From JADHUC01 sp964617665 (GTDB lineage Bacteria; Planctomycetota; Planctomycetia; Pirellulales; Pirellulaceae), in the NCBI GenBank assembly GCA_964617665.1, contig CAZUAH010000574.1:1-8804 (forward strand): a stretch of 8,804 nt of DNA, given 5' to 3'. Numbering within the stretch: position 1 is the first letter of the stretch; each line of letters starts with the position of its first letter. Positions 6,434 through 8,804 of this stretch are shown here, in pieces. Made by a program: the position numbers and the translations under genes. A model generated the notes under the pieces. That model was not told the DNA's origin. It saw only the letters and a program-made list of their open reading frames with translations, and did not search any database.

Positions 6434-7483
6434 CTAGTCGTCCATGATGGATTGGACTTTCGGCAATACGTTCGCGTCGATGCTGGCATCCGTATCGTCG
6501 GCGGTCACGTTGTCGAACAGATACCAGTCCTCACGGAACTCCACCGACCCACCGGGCGGCAACTTGGTCAGGGGGCCGAGACCTTCCAGTTCGAGCATGT
6601 CGGCGTTGGTGAATGTCTCGAAAGTGCAGCCGTGGTCGGGATAGGTGACTCCTTCCTGGTATACGTTCTTCTTCACAAACAAATGGCCGTCGCGCAAATA
6701 AGCGCCCCAGTTCTGACGGTTGCTCATGCCGGCTTTCTGAGGTTTGGTGGCTTTCGGGTCTTGCTTCAGGATGATGTACTTGCTGGTGAATGCCCAGCGG
6801 GGATCCTGCAGGTTCGTGTATGACCACAGTACTAGGCTGCGGACGGGAAGATAGAACTTTTTGTCGATGACTTGGCCGGGGTAGTCTGGAATGTCGGGGT
6901 GCGGTGAGTAGGCTTCCTGCGGAAAGATGGCCTTTCCTTTTGGAGCCATGACCGTCAGAGTCCATGGTGCAACTTCGATCCCCCACAGATTGTGATTCGT
7001 CAGTTTGTGCACCACCGTTACCTGCGAACTGGTTGGACACAGCGTGATCTTCATTTCCTTCTGAACGCCATTGTCGGTCTCGATCGGTTGGACGAGACGC
7101 ACTGTACAGCCCTGCCGACTGGCTTCTACGGGCTTGCTGTCAGGGTGGTAGGAGCGCGGTTTTGCCTCGGGTGCCAGCCACAGCCGGTGCCCGCCAAACG
7201 CCAACCATTCATCCGCGTTTGTTTTGCCCAGTTGTTCCTTTTCTTCGAAGAACTCGTTTTCCTTGCCGATGAAGCCGTACCGGATGATCCTCGGCCCAAC
7301 ATCGGTGGTCGCGATCAGCTCGACCTCGCCATTCGACATGTGGATGCAATTAGGCCAACCCCCGTAAGCGACTTTCTCCGTCTTCGTCTCGCCTTCCGCT
7401 GCGAACAGCAGGAGCGAAGGTGTCACCAAAAGAAAAAACAGCCAAGAAGTGCTCAATCCGGCAAAGAAAATGCTTCGTTTCAC
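6434..7483 (-). CDS. Secreted DUF4380-like protein (galactose-mutarotase-like fold)
   Basis: 349 residues. The start chosen is GTG at 7483, preceded by GAGGAGG (7490-7496) with 6 bases spacing; the frame stays open upstream to 7669, but that extension is not protein-like. The signal peptide is about residues 1-29 (MKRSIFFAGL, a hydrophobic run, LLLFAAEG). The mature part starts YGGWPNCIHMSNGEVELIAT, then DVGPRIIRYGF, DEWLAFGGHRLWLAPE (91-106), HKLTNHNLWGIEVAPWTL (159-176) and LPPGGSVEFREDWYLF near the C-terminus. This all-beta pattern, with GGHRLW and a paired N-x-x-W-G-I-E-V-A-PW segment, matches my memory of DUF4380, which belongs to the aldose-epimerase/mutarotase-like superfamily. No enzymatic activity is established for that family, so a carbohydrate-related role is inference. 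The length is usual for the family. It precedes the two propeller-methyltransferase genes on the same strand, with a 188-base gap to the next. Confidence 0.85.
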   Translation of the reverse strand: MKRSIFFAGLSTSWLFFLLVTPSLLLFAAEGETKTEKVAYGGWPNCIHMSNGEVELIATTDVGPRIIRYGFIGKENEFFEEKEQLGKTNADEWLAFGGHRLWLAPEAKPRSYHPDSKPVEASRQGCTVRLVQPIETDNGVQKEMKITLCPTSSQVTVVHKLTNHNLWGIEVAPWTLTVMAPKGKAIFPQEAYSPHPDIPDYPGQVIDKKFYLPVRSLVLWSYTNLQDPRWAFTSKYIILKQDPKATKPQKAGMSNRQNWGAYLRDGHLFVKKNVYQEGVTYPDHGCTFETFTNADMLELEGLGPLTKLPPGGSVEFREDWYLFDNVTADDTDASIDANVLPKVQSIMDD

Positions 7484-7489
7484 GACGAT

Positions 7490-7496
7490 CCTCCTC
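7490..7496 (-). promoter_or_regulatory. Ribosome binding site deciding the GTG start of the DUF4380-like gene
   Basis: GAGGAGG on the minus strand lies 6 bases before GTG (7483). It marks the start that yields a proper signal peptide, rather than the upstream start at 7669. Confidence 0.7.
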
Positions 7497-7661
7497 AACC
7501 ACTCTGTCAACTCAGATGGACACAACTGAAAGGTACAGGGGGAATTCTCGTCCACGTAGCTGCCGATGTCAACATTCCGGTCGCCGGCAGTCGGGCGGGT
7601 CGAACACCAGCGAGAATTTGTGGTTCCCTCGAAGAAAGGCCCACTATTTACCAGCCGGAAT

Positions 7662-7670
7662 TGATACAAT
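7662..7670 (+). promoter_or_regulatory. Possible extended -10 promoter element for the repeat-protein gene
   Basis: The string TGATACAAT fits an extended -10 (TGn plus TACAAT, five of six consensus positions). It lies 57 bases before the ATG at 7728, in the intergenic region between divergent genes. No good -35 hexamer is found 16-18 bases upstream, so this is tentative. No operator-like palindrome or riboswitch was recognised in the rest of 7484-7727. Confidence 0.3.
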
Positions 7671-7727
7671 TAGGTGAGTGGCGGTGTGAGGTACACGAAA
7701 CAACTTCGGGCAAAAGGGGGCAGACAG

Positions 7728-8804
7728 ATGTTTCGAACAATCACAACTGCGGTCGTCGGGATGGTAATGGTGTTCGGGAGCATGACGACTCCCGAGGTCG
7801 AAGCGCAAAGACGCGAAAGATCTTCGGCCCGAGACGCGATCAGAAAACGCGTCGATCAGGAACTGGAACGTCGACGGGAGGCATCCGGGCAGGAAAGTGA
7901 ACGACGTGGTAGCCGCCTGGTTGACCTGCGAGAACGAGTCAACGAGCGTACAGGGCAAAGCGAAACCGCACCGCGAGGCCCCGTGACAAACCGGATTGGC
8001 AATCGGCCTCGGCGTACATTCGGCCAAATGTACGGTTCGGTCCGTGGCGACGCTGGGGACCTGAACAGTCGGTTGGGCAGAATGAAAGGGGGAAATGCGT
8101 GGGGGAGCTATCTTCAGTTGGACAAGTTGTCCGGTCTGAACATCCGGCCGGGCGCAGTTCCCACGGAAGAGGAAGTCCCCATGGAAACACAACGACGGTT
8201 GGCCGACGCCCTGAAGCGGTTCGAGCAGATCCGCAGCAATCCGCAGTACAACAAGATTAGCGAACTGCCCGAGTTTCAATCCACCTATAACAACCTTCAG
8301 TCGGTGATGGAAAGGATCAAGAGTACGTCGAAGCCAAAGGAGCCGCCAGCCTCCACTGCACAGGGTAAGCTCAAGGGGGAGTTGAAGTTCGACAAGCCAG
8401 GACTAAAGGAATGGACGAAGAGCAACAAGCCAGGACTGAAGGAGTGGACGAAGGGCGTCACGCCGGGGTCCAAAGAGGTCGTACCTGCTGGGAAAGTCGA
8501 ACTCAACTTCGAGGAAAACAACTTCGAGGAGGGCAGAGCAGCCAAACGCAACAGAGGACAAGCCAGAGGCAACAAATCTGACAAAGCCGGTGCCGTTGAC
8601 TCCAAAGCAGGGTCTGGAATCGGCTCGGGCAAAACGGGATCGGGCATCGGGTCCAACAAAGCCGGTGCCGGTGGCGTTGACTCCAAAACAGGGTCTGGAA
8701 TCGGCTCGGGCAAAACGGGGTCGGGCATCGGGGCCAACAAAGCCGGCGCCGGTGGCGTTGATTCCAAAACAGGGTCTGGAATCGGATCGGGCAAAACCGG
8801 ATCG
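7728..8804 (+). CDS. Secreted charged protein with Gly/Ser/Lys repeat array (3' end beyond window)
   Basis: An open frame of 359 codons runs from ATG 7728 to the right edge; AAGGGGG lies 7 bases before the start. Residues 1-26 are a signal peptide (MFRTITTAVVGMVMVFGS, cleavage near EVEA/Q). Residues 27-75 are extremely rich in Arg and Glu and look helical. A more ordinary region (about 95-195) contains FGQMYGSVRGDAGDLNSRLG, NAWGSYLQLDKLSGLN, LADALKRFEQIRSNPQYNKI and LPEFQSTYNNL; I associate such segments with uncharacterised planctomycete proteins but know no named family. Residues 222-254 hold 11-residue repeats (KPGLKEWTK), followed by FEENNFEEG, and from residue 285 a nested Gly/Ser/Lys repeat array begins. 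No catalytic motif or membrane anchor is visible in this part. A surface, matrix or scaffold role is a guess. It is transcribed divergently from the DUF4380-like gene, so it is probably an independent unit. Confidence 0.85.
   Translation, partial: MFRTITTAVVGMVMVFGSMTTPEVEAQRRERSSARDAIRKRVDQELERRREASGQESERRGSRLVDLRERVNERTGQSETAPRGPVTNRIGNRPRRTFGQMYGSVRGDAGDLNSRLGRMKGGNAWGSYLQLDKLSGLNIRPGAVPTEEEVPMETQRRLADALKRFEQIRSNPQYNKISELPEFQSTYNNLQSVMERIKSTSKPKEPPASTAQGKLKGELKFDKPGLKEWTKSNKPGLKEWTKGVTPGSKEVVPAGKVELNFEENNFEEGRAAKRNRGQARGNKSDKAGAVDSKAGSGIGSGKTGSGIGSNKAGAGGVDSKTGSGIGSGKTGSGIGANKAGAGGVDSKTGSGIGSGKTGS
8391..8489 (+). repeat. 33-base tandem repeat coding for the KPGLKEWTK motif
   Basis: Two nearly identical 33-base units (8391-8423 and 8424-8456) encode DKPGLKEWTKS and NKPGLKEWTKG. 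A third, decayed unit (8457-8489) encodes VTPGSKEVVPA. Differences between the first two are few and mostly third-position, which suggests recent duplication with purifying selection on the peptide. Confidence 0.7.
8580..8804 (+). repeat. 81-base tandem repeat (27 residues, three 9-residue subunits), continuing beyond the window
   Basis: Copy 1 is 8580-8654 (75 bases, lacking two glycine codons), copy 2 is 8655-8735 (81 bases), and copy 3 is 8736-8804, cut by the window edge. Each unit splits into three nonapeptides: KAGAGGVDS, KTGSGIGSG and KTGSGIGSN. The copies differ by a few bases, mainly silent, with one Ser/Ala change at the unit end. This is a two-level repeat: 27-base subunits expanded first, then 81-base units. 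Confidence 0.8.

Noticed and set aside
7484..7669. N-terminal extension of the DUF4380-like frame to 7669
   Set aside because: The 62 extra residues are not protein-like and would bury the signal peptide; GAGGAGG supports the GTG at 7483.
8297..8794. Minus-strand open frame giving a Pro-rich PDP/EP repeat protein of 165 residues
   Set aside because: It is the mirror of the Gly/Ser/Lys coding repeats on the plus strand; its repeats follow from that array, and it has no credible ribosome binding site.

Overview
The window (8,804 bases, GC-rich) most likely comes from a planctomycete, probably of the Pirellulales type. I infer this from gene content. It holds two very large secreted proteins that combine PQQ-type beta-propeller repeats with a class I methyltransferase domain, a secreted DUF4380-like sugar-mutarotase-fold protein, and remnants of an FG-GAP/VCBS protein and of a planctomycete 'enterotoxin'-annotated protein. 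These families often co-occur in planctomycete genomes. No taxonomic marker gene is present.

Layout. Bases 1-2404 (minus strand): a propeller-methyltransferase-propeller protein whose C-terminus runs off the left edge. Bases 2515-2853 (minus): the orphaned tail of an 'enterotoxin'-like protein. Bases 2883-6245 (minus): a 1,120-residue methyltransferase-propeller-propeller protein. It carries 7-base-period repeat blocks inside its reading frame at two places (4220-4326 and 5774-5898). Bases 6256-6410 (plus): a frameshifted FG-GAP repeat fragment in the gap before the next gene. Bases 6434-7483 (minus): the DUF4380-like protein. A 244-base divergent intergenic region (7484-7727) follows, with a possible plus-strand promoter. 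From 7728 to the right edge (plus): a secreted, highly charged protein that ends in the window with a Gly/Ser/Lys repeat array. No tRNA, rRNA, CRISPR array, transposase or convincing terminator was seen.

How the genes relate. All four intact genes have apparent Sec signal peptides and strong purine-rich ribosome binding sites 6-8 bases from the start. The three minus-strand genes may be co-transcribed, but gaps of 110-190 bases, partly filled with gene debris, make a tight operon uncertain. The two large proteins are built from the same three modules (methyltransferase M, 'WTH' propeller B, 'WPTYRRD' propeller A) in circularly permuted order: A-M-B in one and M-B-A in the other. The DUF4380 neighbour weakly suggests extracytoplasmic carbohydrate handling, but no substrate can be read from the sequence.

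Most notable items: the permuted module order, methyltransferase domains placed behind export signals, in-frame heptamer repeat blocks inside a coding gene, and nested 9/27-residue repeats in the rightmost protein.
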